63,360 bases of DNA from Acidithiobacillus sp. HP-2 (GTDB lineage Bacteria > Pseudomonadota > Gammaproteobacteria > Acidithiobacillales > Acidithiobacillaceae): contig NZ_JACKZA010000017.1 of NCBI RefSeq assembly GCF_015100155.1, positions 1 to 63,360 of the forward strand. The letters are read 5' to 3'. Each line of letters starts with the position of its first letter. Within the stretch, counting starts at the first letter, position 1. This document shows positions 34,481 to 42,005 of this stretch, one piece after another. A program made the translations under genes and the position numbers. The notes below the pieces were generated by a model. That model saw nothing but the letters and a program-made list of their open reading frames with translations, was not told the DNA's origin and searched no databases.

Positions 34481-34508
34481 GAAAAACCCCAAAGCCGAAG
34501 CTGTGGGG
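34481..34508 (-). terminator. TTCG-loop terminator
   Basis: On the minus strand CCCCACAGC-TTCG-GCTTTGGGG then TTTTTC, ending the SSB cassette just upstream of traD. Confidence 0.85.
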
Positions 34509-34580
34509 TGGGGGAAAGTTAAGGACGCTCGAAACCCGTAAGGGTATCAAGCAGTAAGGAAGAGATGTGACTCATTGATT

Positions 34581-35015
34581 TCAAAAAGGAATATCGTCAT
34601 CAAAATCATCTTCCGCAGGAGGCGGAGTATTTTCGGCTGGAGCCTTGTGAGAGGCCTGGGAATTGCCTGATTCCTGAGAATCAGATTTCCCACCAACAAG
34701 CTGCAGCCGATCACCCACAATTTCTGTGGTGTAACGATCCTGACCTTCCTTATCGGTCCACTTGCGGGTCTGCAGACGGCCTTCAACGTAAGCCATACTG
34801 CCTTTACGCAGGTATTCGCCAGCAACTTCGGCAGTACGCCCAAACAGCACCGCACGATGCCATTCAGTGCGTTCTACTTTGTTACCGTCCTTATCCTTGA
34901 AGTTTTCGGATGTCGCAATACTAAGATTGGCTACAGCCTTACCAGCAGGGGTATAACGAATTTCCGGATCCTGACCCAACCGACCCATGATAATTACTTT
35001 ATTAACTCCACTCAT
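34581..35015 (-). CDS. ssb: single-stranded DNA-binding protein
   Basis: The 144-residue product is a standard [57 protein letters not shown] and the acidic tip DDDIPF that binds partner proteins. Plasmid SSBs protect the incoming strand during transfer. It has its own cassette element, long leader and terminator. Confidence 0.95.
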   Translation of the reverse strand: MSGVNKVIIMGRLGQDPEIRYTPAGKAVANLSIATSENFKDKDGNKVERTEWHRAVLFGRTAEVAGEYLRKGSMAYVEGRLQTRKWTDKEGQDRYTTEIVGDRLQLVGGKSDSQESGNSQASHKAPAENTPPPAEDDFDDDIPF

Positions 35016-35035
35016 GACACTCTCCTTATTGAGAA

Positions 35036-35063
35036 AGAAAAAAGAACTCGAACGGGATGTTCG
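35036..35063 (-). promoter_or_regulatory. attenuator-like hairpin in ssb leader
   Basis: On the minus strand CGAAC-ATCCC-GTTCG is followed after four bases by TTCTTTTTT, then AATAAGGAG. It looks like a weak intrinsic terminator inside the leader. CTTATT at the leader start is complementary to AATAAG of the ribosome site. Confidence 0.5.
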
Positions 35064-35083
35064 ATGATTTCCGCAAATAAGTG

Positions 35084-35109
35084 GGTGGACAAAAAGTATG
35101 GAAGCGCAG
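35084..35109 (-). promoter_or_regulatory. cassette element, copy 3 (CT variant)
   Basis: Core at 35086-35102 on the minus strand, preceded by ACTGCGCT; ssb start 70 bases downstream (long-leader class). Confidence 0.75.
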
Positions 35110-35166
35110 TCTGAAGGGTAAAATCGGGAGATTTTTTTGAATTTCTGAAAATTCTTTTGACGTTTT

Positions 35167-35199
35167 GGGTCGGATCGGACGCATTGCTGCCTCCGACCC
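35167..35199 (-). repeat. 8-bp inverted repeat downstream of unknown gene
   Basis: GGGTCGGA at 35167-35174 and TCCGACCC at 35192-35199 form a perfect stem with a 17-base loop. It lies between the stop of the 333-residue gene and the ssb promoter. It lacks a T tract directly after the stem; it may be a terminator or operator. Confidence 0.35.
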
Positions 35200-35268
35200 T
35201 TTCTACACGTCACCGGCAAGAGGCCGGGCACCCGGTTATTCTAACAGAAATGCGCCTCCTACCAAACA

Positions 35269-36270
35269 TCAGAGATTGTCCACCAAATCCGAGAGACTTC
35301 CCGATGGTGGAAGTCCCTCATCGTCCTCTTCGGTTTCCTGCGATTCGTTTACCGCGTGATCCAGAGGATCCTGGGCGGTGTGAGCCGCTTTATCATCTTG
35401 TGCATCCTGCGCGGATTCGGTATCCGTGGACGCGCTCGATGCGGCTTCCGGATTTCGGTAGCGGTCCATGATTTCGTTAATCCACGGTGGAATTGACAGA
35501 ATATCCACGCCACGGCGGGCATTGAGAATGGTCCGGCACCAGATGTACCCGACCTGCTCACCTGTCGGCACTTCCAGCCCATCTTCGTCGATCCGCTTGA
35601 GATCCCGCGCACGCAGCTTGCCATCCACCAGGATAGGCCGGCCCATACGCAGTTCACGACGCACGGACTGGGCAATGGCCGCATTGACCATTCGCACTGG
35701 AATCAGTGCGTTGGGATTGCTTGTCAGTCGCACCCAGACTTCGACGCCGATGACGGTGTTATTATGCTCGTGCAGAATGGATTGCACCCGGTCCACAATA
35801 CCTGCGATCTTGACCCGGTTAGCCCCTTCCCGAAGGGTGGTTTCTCGATGACTGCCCTCTGCCAGCGCAAAGGGATTGAAGTCATCGGTTTTCGTTTCCT
35901 TCCGATTCTGTATGGCGTCTGACCAGGCCAGGGAAGTCGGCATTTCAATCACTGAAGGCGAGGACACATCCAGTGGATCCAGATAAGCGTGATAGTCCGT
36001 GACATCCTGCCTGCCATTGTTCCAGACGATTTTTCGGGATCGAATTCTGCCGATCAGCTTCACTGGCTGCTCGTTGCTGATGTTCAATCTACGGGAACTC
36101 CGGTGTTCAATGGGCACCATGCGGGAAATATCCCGCGTCTGCTGTATTTTTCCGCGCAAAGCCCCTGAATCGGTACGCTTGAAGTCACGGGCATAACCGC
36201 TGACATAACCGATATTCAAAAACCCTTTTTCATAGCCATATTGTGAGAGACTGCTATTTACAAGCGACAT
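35269..36270 (-). CDS. unknown protein cotranscribed with topoisomerase-like gene
   Basis: From ATG 36270 the 333-residue product starts MSLVNSSLSQYGYEKGFLNI. The middle has two beta-rich segments (VKLIGRIRSRKIVWNNGR and VKIAGIVDRVQSI) that could be OB-like, and the C-terminal 70 residues are acidic and unstructured, as in SSB-type proteins. Five bases separate it from the topoisomerase-like gene. A single-strand DNA-binding role is a guess from composition and neighbours. Confidence 0.5.
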   Translation of the reverse strand: MSLVNSSLSQYGYEKGFLNIGYVSGYARDFKRTDSGALRGKIQQTRDISRMVPIEHRSSRRLNISNEQPVKLIGRIRSRKIVWNNGRQDVTDYHAYLDPLDVSSPSVIEMPTSLAWSDAIQNRKETKTDDFNPFALAEGSHRETTLREGANRVKIAGIVDRVQSILHEHNNTVIGVEVWVRLTSNPNALIPVRMVNAAIAQSVRRELRMGRPILVDGKLRARDLKRIDEDGLEVPTGEQVGYIWCRTILNARRGVDILSIPPWINEIMDRYRNPEAASSASTDTESAQDAQDDKAAHTAQDPLDHAVNESQETEEDDEGLPPSGSLSDLVDNL

Positions 36271-36274
36271 ATTT

Positions 36275-37480
36275 CTATCCTTTCCCCAATAGGGAAACCA
36301 GGTCAACGACATACTTTTCCGCCCACGAGCGAAACGCCAGGAGCCGGGTTTCCAGCTCAGTTTCCTCATCTTTTTCGCCATGACTCAGGCGATCCAAGGC
36401 CTGCGTCCATAGCACCGTCATTCCCAGATCAGTAAGGGATTCGGGTAATTTCTGATAAATGGTCTGACCCAGGGGTGTCAGGTTCATGGTGGCGGGGTCC
36501 ACCCATCCCTGACGAATCAGTTGAGTAAAATGGTTCATGCGGCCTCGCGCAGAACCCAACTGGATATTTCGTGCGGCCAATTTCAGGGCATCGTCCTGCA
36601 CCCAAGGACTGACATCCCGCAAGGATTCGAGCCAGTCAGCAAGGGGATGCTGCGGGCTGTTTTCCCTGGAACCTGATCCATGAAATGCGGCATAAACCGG
36701 ATCGGATGGTGCGGTAGGGTATTGTTCCAGAGTGGTTATTTTTCCTGATGTGATGAACGGATAGGTGATTTGGCCACGTTCCCAGGCACGGGCAAGCTGT
36801 ATCAGTGCATCCTCCGGGGGAAAATCAAATCCGCGCAGGATTCTGGCTTGCAAGATGGCCGTATCCATTCCAGATTCGGTTTGCCGGGATAGGCCCGTTT
36901 CATTTACAGGGAATGTAGAAAGCATGGCGCTCAATACCCGCCCGACAGGGATGGCGGTCGCTACCCGTCTGGAAAGCGTCATGGCGCGTGATCCGTTCAG
37001 GCCAATGATCCAGTCGGCATGAACCCGTAATTTTTCAACCTGCACCCAATGCGCCACGTCCTTGCGTGGGTGTGCAATGGCCCGCACCAGGTCTTCATCC
37101 CGTAAGGACGTGGTATCCCAGATCGTGACTGGGCCATTAAAACCCGCATAATCGAGAAGTAACTGCAGGTCCATCAACCCGGCGGGATCCGGGGGAGGGG
37201 CGAGGATTACCCGGTCGCAGCGCATGATGGCGGATTTGTATTCGCGGATTCTTTCGGTAGTACCGGATCTAGGTCGGAACCGGGGTTCCGGCAGCAAGGG
37301 CAGGTCTTCGGCTCGCCATTTATCCCACTTGAGATGGTATTCCTTGGGGCTGGCGTGCCGAAACAGGGCACCGCCGGTCGCTATAACCTTCGGGTGATAA
37401 CTGGACGTGCTCGACAGCACTCGCCGCAGGGCGAGAGCCATTCCGGGGGTCGCTGTGAGGACAAGGACAATAGGTTGCAT
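36275..37480 (-). CDS. degenerate topoisomerase III (type IA) homologue
   Basis: The product (about 401 residues) shows type IA landmarks in order: ATGGALFRHASPKEYHLKW and KWRAEDLPLLPEPRF (as in TopB), VHADWIIGLNGSRAMTLSRR, IPVGRVLSAML, and QITYPFITS with the position of the catalytic Tyr. But the TOPRIM acidic residues are gone: the usual EKPS is TATPG and the usual DPDREG is PPDPAG. The protein is also much shorter than TopB (about 650 residues), lacking most of domain II. The catalytic Tyr is retained. It may bind DNA without metal-dependent religation. Confidence 0.7.
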   Translation of the reverse strand: MQPIVLVLTATPGMALALRRVLSSTSSYHPKVIATGGALFRHASPKEYHLKWDKWRAEDLPLLPEPRFRPRSGTTERIREYKSAIMRCDRVILAPPPDPAGLMDLQLLLDYAGFNGPVTIWDTTSLRDEDLVRAIAHPRKDVAHWVQVEKLRVHADWIIGLNGSRAMTLSRRVATAIPVGRVLSAMLSTFPVNETGLSRQTESGMDTAILQARILRGFDFPPEDALIQLARAWERGQITYPFITSGKITTLEQYPTAPSDPVYAAFHGSGSRENSPQHPLADWLESLRDVSPWVQDDALKLAARNIQLGSARGRMNHFTQLIRQGWVDPATMNLTPLGQTIYQKLPESLTDLGMTVLWTQALDRLSHGEKDEETELETRLLAFRSWAEKYVVDLVSLLGKG

Positions 37481-37490
37481 CAAAAAATAA

Positions 37491-37497
37491 TAGTGTA
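37491..37497 (-). promoter_or_regulatory. TACACTA site before topoisomerase-like gene
   Basis: Read toward the gene: AAATACACTATTATTTTTTGATG. TATTAT lies about 10 bases before the start codon, so if it were a -10 box the transcript would be leaderless or nearly so. Confidence 0.45.
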
Positions 37498-37552
37498 TTT
37501 AACATTGCAAGACAAATCTGGCAAGACAAATCTGTATCCATGCGGTACCCGA

Positions 37553-37578
37553 CTGCGCTTCCATAGATTTTGTCCAGC
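37553..37578 (+). promoter_or_regulatory. cassette element, copy 4 (GA variant)
   Basis: Core TCCATAGATTTTGTCCA at 37560-37576; ERF start 65 bases downstream (long-leader class). Confidence 0.75.
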
Positions 37579-37599
37579 CACTTCTCTCTGGAAGTAGAA

Positions 37600-37628
37600 G
37601 CTGAACATGGGGTTCAGCGTTTTTTTTA
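37600..37628 (+). promoter_or_regulatory. attenuator-like hairpin in ERF leader
   Basis: GCTGAAC-ATGGG-GTTCAGC, a perfect 7-bp stem, is followed by G and eight T: an intrinsic terminator signature placed only 14 bases before the start codon. CTCTC near the leader start can pair with GAGAG of the ribosome site CAGGAGAG. Confidence 0.6.
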
Positions 37629-37641
37629 ACAGGAGAGTGTC

Positions 37642-38295
37642 ATGGAAAATCAGAATCAGAAATTGTTTGGAGCCTTATTACAGGCTCAAAAGGCTTTCAG
37701 CGCCGTTCGCAAGGATGGCAAGAACCCGATGTACAAATCGCAATACGCGACCTTGGATTCCGTGCTGGATGCGGTTCGTCAGCCTTTGCTGGATGCGGGG
37801 ATTCTGCTCATGCAGCCCCCGGTTGATACCGGTGAACGGTTAGAAAAGCCCTGCGCCACTGTAAGAACCACTTTGATTCATGCTGAATCGGGTGAATCGC
37901 TGGAAGTGGTGACAAGCATCCCCTTGGCCAAGAACGACGCACAGGGTTACGGCAGCGCAGTAACATACGCCCGCCGCTATGCGCTTATGGGTCTTTTGGG
38001 CATCGCTCCAGAAGATGATGACGGTAATGCCGCATCTTCTTCTGCTGGCAATGCAGGTCGTCAGCAGGTTCAACGGCCACGTCAGCAGCAGAATCAGCAG
38101 GCTGCGGCAACATCTTCCGAGAAAAAGGAAGCTGCCAAAGCTGGTCCATCGCTGGAATCAGCCTTGGAAAAGGTCAAGAAGTCTCCAGTCGAAAAACTGG
38201 ACTTCGCAGAACAGTGGTGCCGGATGAATTTCACCGGCGATGATTTGAAGGCCTTGGAAAAGGCCATCGCTGAACGGCGCTCTGCTGCTGCTTAA
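37642..38295 (+). CDS. ERF-family single-strand annealing recombinase
   Basis: The 217-residue product has the ERF pattern: LFGALLQAQKAFSAVRKDG, KNPMYKSQYATLDSVLDAVR and DAQGYGSAVTYARRYALMGLLG. ERF proteins anneal complementary single strands, like phage P22 Erf and lambda Bet. A Gln-rich linker leads to a small C-terminal helical domain. With the YqaJ exonuclease at 40183-41079 it makes a Red-type recombination pair. Confidence 0.92.
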   Translation: MENQNQKLFGALLQAQKAFSAVRKDGKNPMYKSQYATLDSVLDAVRQPLLDAGILLMQPPVDTGERLEKPCATVRTTLIHAESGESLEVVTSIPLAKNDAQGYGSAVTYARRYALMGLLGIAPEDDDGNAASSSAGNAGRQQVQRPRQQQNQQAAATSSEKKEAAKAGPSLESALEKVKKSPVEKLDFAEQWCRMNFTGDDLKALEKAIAERRSAAA

Positions 38296-38310
38296 TTTTA
38301 CTCTACCCCA

Positions 38311-38340
38311 CCCCAACGCTTCGGCTTTGGGGTTTTTCTT
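38311..38340 (+). terminator. TTCG-loop terminator
   Basis: CCCCAACGC-TTCG-GCTTTGGGG-TTTTTC after the ERF gene. Confidence 0.85.
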
Positions 38341-38357
38341 TGCCATTTTCCCCTCGA

Positions 38358-38383
38358 CTGCGCTTCCATACTTTTTGTCCAGC
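38358..38383 (+). promoter_or_regulatory. cassette element, copy 5 (CT variant)
   Basis: Core at 38365-38381; start codon 40 bases downstream. GCCACT at the leader start pairs perfectly with AGTGGC just after the ribosome site, and CGGA with TCCG, closing a hairpin that contains AAGGAG. Confidence 0.75.
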
Positions 38384-38421
38384 CACTTATTTGCGGAATT
38401 CATCCGAAAAGGAGTGGCCTA

Positions 38422-38511
38422 ATGGCTATCGTCATGTGCGGTTGCGTGATCGCGGGTTTCAGCATTTATGCTGGGATTCGCGGTTCACTCCTCCGCTCCG
38501 GTATCGTCTGA
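38422..38511 (+). CDS. 29-residue hydrophobic microprotein
   Basis: ATG 38422 lies 7 bases after AAGGAG. The product is MAIVMCGCVIAGFSIYAGIR then GSLLRSGIV and stop: one short membrane helix with a basic tail. It is the only gene in its own cassette, with element upstream and terminator downstream, which argues that it is really expressed. About 60 bases of its 3' region (38570-38598) fold as an AATAAGCTG/CAGCTTGTT hairpin. Confidence 0.55.
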   Translation: MAIVMCGCVIAGFSIYAGIRGSLLRSGIV

Positions 38512-38613
38512 TACTGGATCCCCTGCTGCATTTGGCAAGCCGGGGAGCACGTCACCCCTGGGAACAGAAGGTAATAAGCTGGAACTCAGCTTGTTATCAC
38601 GACAAAACACCTA

Positions 38614-38643
38614 CCCCAACGCTTCGGCTTTGGGGTTTTTCTT
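38614..38643 (+). terminator. TTCG-loop terminator
   Basis: CCCCAACGC-TTCG-GCTTTGGGG-TTTTTC ends the microprotein cassette. Confidence 0.85.
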
Positions 38644-38646
38644 TGC

Positions 38647-38672
38647 CTGCCATTCCATACTTTTTGTCCAGC
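38647..38672 (+). promoter_or_regulatory. cassette element, copy 6 (CT variant)
   Basis: Core at 38654-38670; DUF4942 start 69 bases downstream (long-leader class). Confidence 0.75.
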
Positions 38673-38693
38673 CACTTATCTCCGGAAGTAGAA

Positions 38694-38721
38694 GCTGAAC
38701 ATGGGGTTCAGCAGTTTTTTT
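38694..38721 (+). promoter_or_regulatory. attenuator-like hairpin in DUF4942 leader
   Basis: GCTGAAC-ATGGG-GTTCAGC then AG and seven T, the same hairpin as in the ERF leader. TCTCC at the leader start is complementary to GGAGA of the ribosome site. Confidence 0.6.
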
Positions 38722-38739
38722 CAATTAAGGAGAAATGTT

Positions 38740-39558
38740 ATGAACAACGGAGAGATGATTATCAGTGCATCTGTGGCGGAAATGATTGAGAGCCGGAACC
38801 AGATTCAGGCTAAAATTCTGGGCGCGTTCCAAACGCTGTCCGAAGCCATTTCTACTGAGTTGGCGGTTACTTCCAAGAAATACTCTATTCTTGAGAGTTT
38901 TTTGGCTGGAGGAAGGTGGCACTCTGCATCACTGAAGGATCCTGAAGACACCATGGTTCTCGCCATGCAGCAGGTTGACGCCGGATTCTGGGATGCCTTG
39001 ATGGAAAAGTCAGGTATCCGGGCATTTATGTCTGCGGCAAAGCGAGATCAGTGGCGCGATCTAATCTCTGAAGGCAAAACCCCGCCTTTCGAGATGGATT
39101 CCATCAAATCAACCTTCGCGGATCTCTATGAGAAACGCGCTGACATGATGGAGGAGGGGATGATTGATCTCTTCCGGCGGCTCTCCTGGAATTACAAGAC
39201 GAACAATCCTGTAAAGATGGAGAAAAAACTGATTGTTGAGCGTGTCCTTAATTCTTACGGCATGGTCAACAACAGTGTCGCCAACGAACTGGATGATCTG
39301 GTGCGGATTCTTTCCGTCTATGACGGGAAGCCTATTCCGGAACATCGGCACGGCATGTATGCCGTTATCTCGGATGCGATGGCCCAGCAGGATTCCGTTG
39401 TGGATACGGAATACTTCACGATGAAGGTCTATAAGAAAGGCTCTGGTCATATCGTTTTCAAAGATAAGGCTATGCCGCTTCTTGGCCAGTGCAACCGGGT
39501 GATCGCCAGGGCGTTCCCCGGCGCACTTCCCGCCGCCAGTGGCCGCAAGGCTGCATAG
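38740..39558 (+). CDS. DUF4942 protein
   Basis: The 272-residue product contains FRRLSWNYKTNNPVKMEKKL, ANELDDLVRILSVYDGKPIP and TEYFTMKVYKKGSGHIVFK, the DUF4942 pattern seen on plasmids and phages. The function of the family is unknown; some members are fused to methyltransferase domains, absent here. ATG 38740 follows AAGGAGAAATGTT. The next gene follows after 10 bases. Confidence 0.75.
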   Translation: MNNGEMIISASVAEMIESRNQIQAKILGAFQTLSEAISTELAVTSKKYSILESFLAGGRWHSASLKDPEDTMVLAMQQVDAGFWDALMEKSGIRAFMSAAKRDQWRDLISEGKTPPFEMDSIKSTFADLYEKRADMMEEGMIDLFRRLSWNYKTNNPVKMEKKLIVERVLNSYGMVNNSVANELDDLVRILSVYDGKPIPEHRHGMYAVISDAMAQQDSVVDTEYFTMKVYKKGSGHIVFKDKAMPLLGQCNRVIARAFPGALPAASGRKAA

Positions 39559-39568
39559 GGGGTGTGTC

Positions 39569-40066
39569 ATGATTCATATCAGAATAGGTGTCAGAGAAGA
39601 TAAGTGCCGTAGTGTTTACGGCATTTTATATTCTGAAGAGGGGAAGCTGGATGGGGCATCTGCCATGGATGCCGCATCATTCTGGTGTGGGATCCTCGAC
39701 GGAAACGCCAATATCCGGGCACACACCAGTAACGAGGTCATCGCCCGGTACCGATCTCGCGTACTGGAACCTGACGCTGAGTACCGGGAAGTCTGCAACG
39801 TAAAGCTGGAACCCGTAGGGAATCTCAGCTACTACGAGATGGCCAAGAAGATTACGACCTATCTCCAGAAAGGTCACAACAAAACTTCCAGTCCGGAAAA
39901 GGTGTTGACGGGTTTTCCGAAGTTTATGGCTACGATGAGCATATCACCCGTTCATATTTTGGGATGCGAGAATGATTATGGCCTTGCACCCGAAACACCC
40001 GAATCCGCGCCGGATTTAAGGGCTGCTTTGAGAAGTATTCAGGGATCCTGTCCCTGGGCTTTCTAA
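39569..40066 (+). CDS. hypothetical protein cotranscribed with DUF4942 gene
   Basis: From ATG 39569 the 165-residue product starts MIHIRIGVREDKCRSVYGIL and ends GSCPWAF. The closing motif C-x-W-x-F also ends the gene at 41196-41618 (CGCDWSF), suggesting a shared C-terminal signal. No known family. Confidence 0.55.
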   Translation: MIHIRIGVREDKCRSVYGILYSEEGKLDGASAMDAASFWCGILDGNANIRAHTSNEVIARYRSRVLEPDAEYREVCNVKLEPVGNLSYYEMAKKITTYLQKGHNKTSSPEKVLTGFPKFMATMSISPVHILGCENDYGLAPETPESAPDLRAALRSIQGSCPWAF

Positions 40067-40076
40067 CCTTTTCCCA

Positions 40077-40105
40077 CCCCACGCCTTGTGCCTGGGGTTT
40101 TTCTT
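40077..40105 (+). terminator. cassette terminator
   Basis: CCCCACGCCTTGTGCCTGGGG followed by TTTTTC; same position and stem ends as the others but the loop is TTGT. Confidence 0.75.
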
Positions 40106-40115
40106 TGTCCTTTGC

Positions 40116-40141
40116 CTGCCCATCCATAGATTTTGTCCAGC
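40116..40141 (+). promoter_or_regulatory. cassette element, copy 7 (GA variant)
   Basis: Core at 40123-40139; exonuclease start 43 bases downstream. CTTGTTGTTG can pair with CAAACTCAAG (7 of 10), which includes the ribosome site's first bases. Confidence 0.75.
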
Positions 40142-40182
40142 CTCTTGTTGTTGGTACTCACTCAAACTCAAGGAGATTGGTC

Positions 40183-41079
40183 ATGAATGTCATTACATTG
40201 GAACAAAATACGTCAGAATGGTTGGATTGGAGAAAGGGCGGTCTGGGTGGATCCGATGCGCCCATTATCATGGGGGTTTCACCATTCAAAAAGCCCTATA
40301 CCCTGTTTACAGAAAAAACGGGCATCACTAAACCGGCAACACCCCATCCCGCCGCAGCCGCAGCTATGCAGCGCGGGCATGATCTGGAACCGGTTGCTCG
40401 TGATCTGGTCTGCAGCATCACCAAGGAGTTTTTTTCTCCTATTTGTGGCGAACACGAGAATCACTCTTGGATGCGGCTGTCTGCAGATGGGATCTCTATG
40501 GATGGCAGTACGCTCCTGGAGATTAAATGCCCCGGACAAAAGGACTGGGAAGTAGCCCAATCCGGAAAGGTTCCAGAAAAGTATGTGGGCCAAATCCAGC
40601 ACGCTTTTGCAGTGAGCGGGGCAGAAAAGCTGTTGTATGCCACTTATCGACCTGAAGAAGCGGAAAATCCGATCATCCTTGAGGTTTTCCCCGATAAGGA
40701 TTACCAGCAACGCTTAATCGAGCGAGAGCAGGCCTTTTGGCAGGCTGTCCAGGCGGAAGACTGGACCATCTTTGATGGGTTGGTGTCAGACGCATTGCCA
40801 TCCGGCTTTGCCGAGGCTGCTGCGGAATGGGTCGATTTTCAGGAGATGATGGAGAGTTTCAAGGCCAATGAGAAGAAATTGCGCGAAAAGCTCTTGTCAT
40901 TTCTTCCCAAAACCGGAGAAGGCTGTATCAAAGGGGCAGGGATTGAAGTCTCCCGCAAAAATACGAAGGGATCCGTCGATTATCCCCGATTGTTAAAAGA
41001 TCTGGATGTTACAGAATCCGTTGTGGATAGCTACCGCAAGGCGGATAGCACACGCGAGACTGTCCGCAAAGCATCCTGA
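40183..41079 (+). CDS. YqaJ/lambda-exonuclease-type nuclease
   Basis: The 298-residue product has the YqaJ fold signature: EWLDWRKGGLGGSDAPIIMG, RGHDLEPVARDL, and the catalytic MDGS...LLEIKCPGQ (Glu-x-Lys). Such 5'-3' exonucleases make single-strand tails for the annealing protein; ERF lies in a separate cassette 2 kb upstream. The C-terminal 80 residues are helical. ATG 40183 follows CTCAAGGAGATTGGTC. Confidence 0.92.
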   Translation: MNVITLEQNTSEWLDWRKGGLGGSDAPIIMGVSPFKKPYTLFTEKTGITKPATPHPAAAAAMQRGHDLEPVARDLVCSITKEFFSPICGEHENHSWMRLSADGISMDGSTLLEIKCPGQKDWEVAQSGKVPEKYVGQIQHAFAVSGAEKLLYATYRPEEAENPIILEVFPDKDYQQRLIEREQAFWQAVQAEDWTIFDGLVSDALPSGFAEAAAEWVDFQEMMESFKANEKKLREKLLSFLPKTGEGCIKGAGIEVSRKNTKGSVDYPRLLKDLDVTESVVDSYRKADSTRETVRKAS

Positions 41080-41090
41080 TACCTACCTTA

Positions 41091-41125
41091 CCCCAACCCC
41101 GCGCTTCGGCCTGGGGTTTTTCTTT
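41091..41125 (+). terminator. cassette terminator
   Basis: CCCCAACCCCGCGCTTCGGCCTGGGG followed by TTTTTC after the exonuclease gene. Confidence 0.8.
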
Positions 41126-41127
41126 GG

Positions 41128-41153
41128 GTGCCATCCCATAGATTTTGTCCAGC
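41128..41153 (+). promoter_or_regulatory. cassette element, copy 8 (GA variant)
   Basis: Core CCCATAGATTTTGTCCA at 41135-41151 with one change at its first base; start codon 44 bases downstream. CTTTTGT pairs with ACACAAG (6 of 7) at the ribosome site. Confidence 0.7.
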
Positions 41154-41195
41154 CTCTTTTGTTTGGAAATCACACTCGACACAAGGAGATTCACT

Positions 41196-41618
41196 ATGAT
41201 GGTGAACGTCAAAATTGCCCAAGCAGCTAATAGTCCCACCAAAAAGGTCTGGGGCGCGTTAATCCCCAATATAAAAGAGGACACAAAAGATGCAGCCATT
41301 TTTTACGGCCCATCTACAAAGGGCGGCGGTTCGATCTATACCAAGCCGCGTGTCACTGCCGTCGATATGTATTATAAGAAACTCAGCGGCGAATATGCCG
41401 AAATTTATTCGGCACAGTTTGACACGGATGTACCGCTGGAGAGTGCAGCCAAGGACATTCTACGGGCCTTGCAGTTTGGAAACTTTGATATGATTATCAG
41501 AAGCCTCCAGTGGAAGGATCCGAAGCCTGATCCTGTTCCCGTGCAGCCCAAAAAGCCCATCCCGGACATTGCAGCATCTATCCGTCAAATCCCCTGCGGA
41601 TGCGACTGGTCGTTCTGA
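41196..41618 (+). CDS. hypothetical 140-residue protein
   Basis: From ATG 41196 (or 41199) the product starts MMVNVKIAQAANSPTKKVWG, with a beta-rich body, a Pro/Lys-rich linker and the end CGCDWSF. Family unknown. Single-gene cassette. Confidence 0.55.
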   Translation: MMVNVKIAQAANSPTKKVWGALIPNIKEDTKDAAIFYGPSTKGGGSIYTKPRVTAVDMYYKKLSGEYAEIYSAQFDTDVPLESAAKDILRALQFGNFDMIIRSLQWKDPKPDPVPVQPKKPIPDIAASIRQIPCGCDWSF

Positions 41619-41628
41619 CTTTCCCCAA

Positions 41629-41658
41629 CCCCATTGCTTCGGCATTGGGGTTTTTCTT
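41629..41658 (+). terminator. TTCG-loop terminator
   Basis: CCCCATTGC-TTCG-GCATTGGGG-TTTTTC; it also separates this cassette from the convergent YbjQ-like gene. Confidence 0.85.
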
Positions 41659-41669
41659 TGGGTGCGATC

Positions 41670-41996
41670 CTAGCGCAGAACAACGGCGGTCCCGTAGGCT
41701 GTTACCTCGATGAACTCTTCTTCCTCGCCGCCGCCCATGGAGGATGCGCTGAATCGGAAGCTGACTACGGCATTGGCTCCGGCCTGTTCCGCCTGGGCGA
41801 TCATGGCTGCAACTGCCCCCTGATTGGCGGACATCACCAGCTTTTCATACCCTCCCATTTTGCCGCCTGCAATGGCGCGTATCTTCCCCAGAAAATTGCC
41901 CATTTCGCTGCGCGAACGCACGGCCACACCGAAAACGGCTCCTAGTGTCTGTTCCACGGATTTCCCGGCAATTACCGGGTCGGTAACGATTAGCAT
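41670..41996 (-). CDS. YbjQ/DUF74 family protein
   Basis: The 108-residue product is a standard YbjQ: MLIVTDPVIAGKSVEQTLGA, GVAVRSRSEMGNFLGKIRAI, GANAVVSFRFSAS and the end VTAYGTAVVLR. Proposed to be a small oligomeric, possibly heavy-metal-binding protein. It follows the partition genes by 9 bases. A shorter relative is at 6708-6986. Confidence 0.85.
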   Translation of the reverse strand: MLIVTDPVIAGKSVEQTLGAVFGVAVRSRSEMGNFLGKIRAIAGGKMGGYEKLVMSANQGAVAAMIAQAEQAGANAVVSFRFSASSMGGGEEEEFIEVTAYGTAVVLR

Positions 41997-42005
41997 GATA
42001 CCCCC

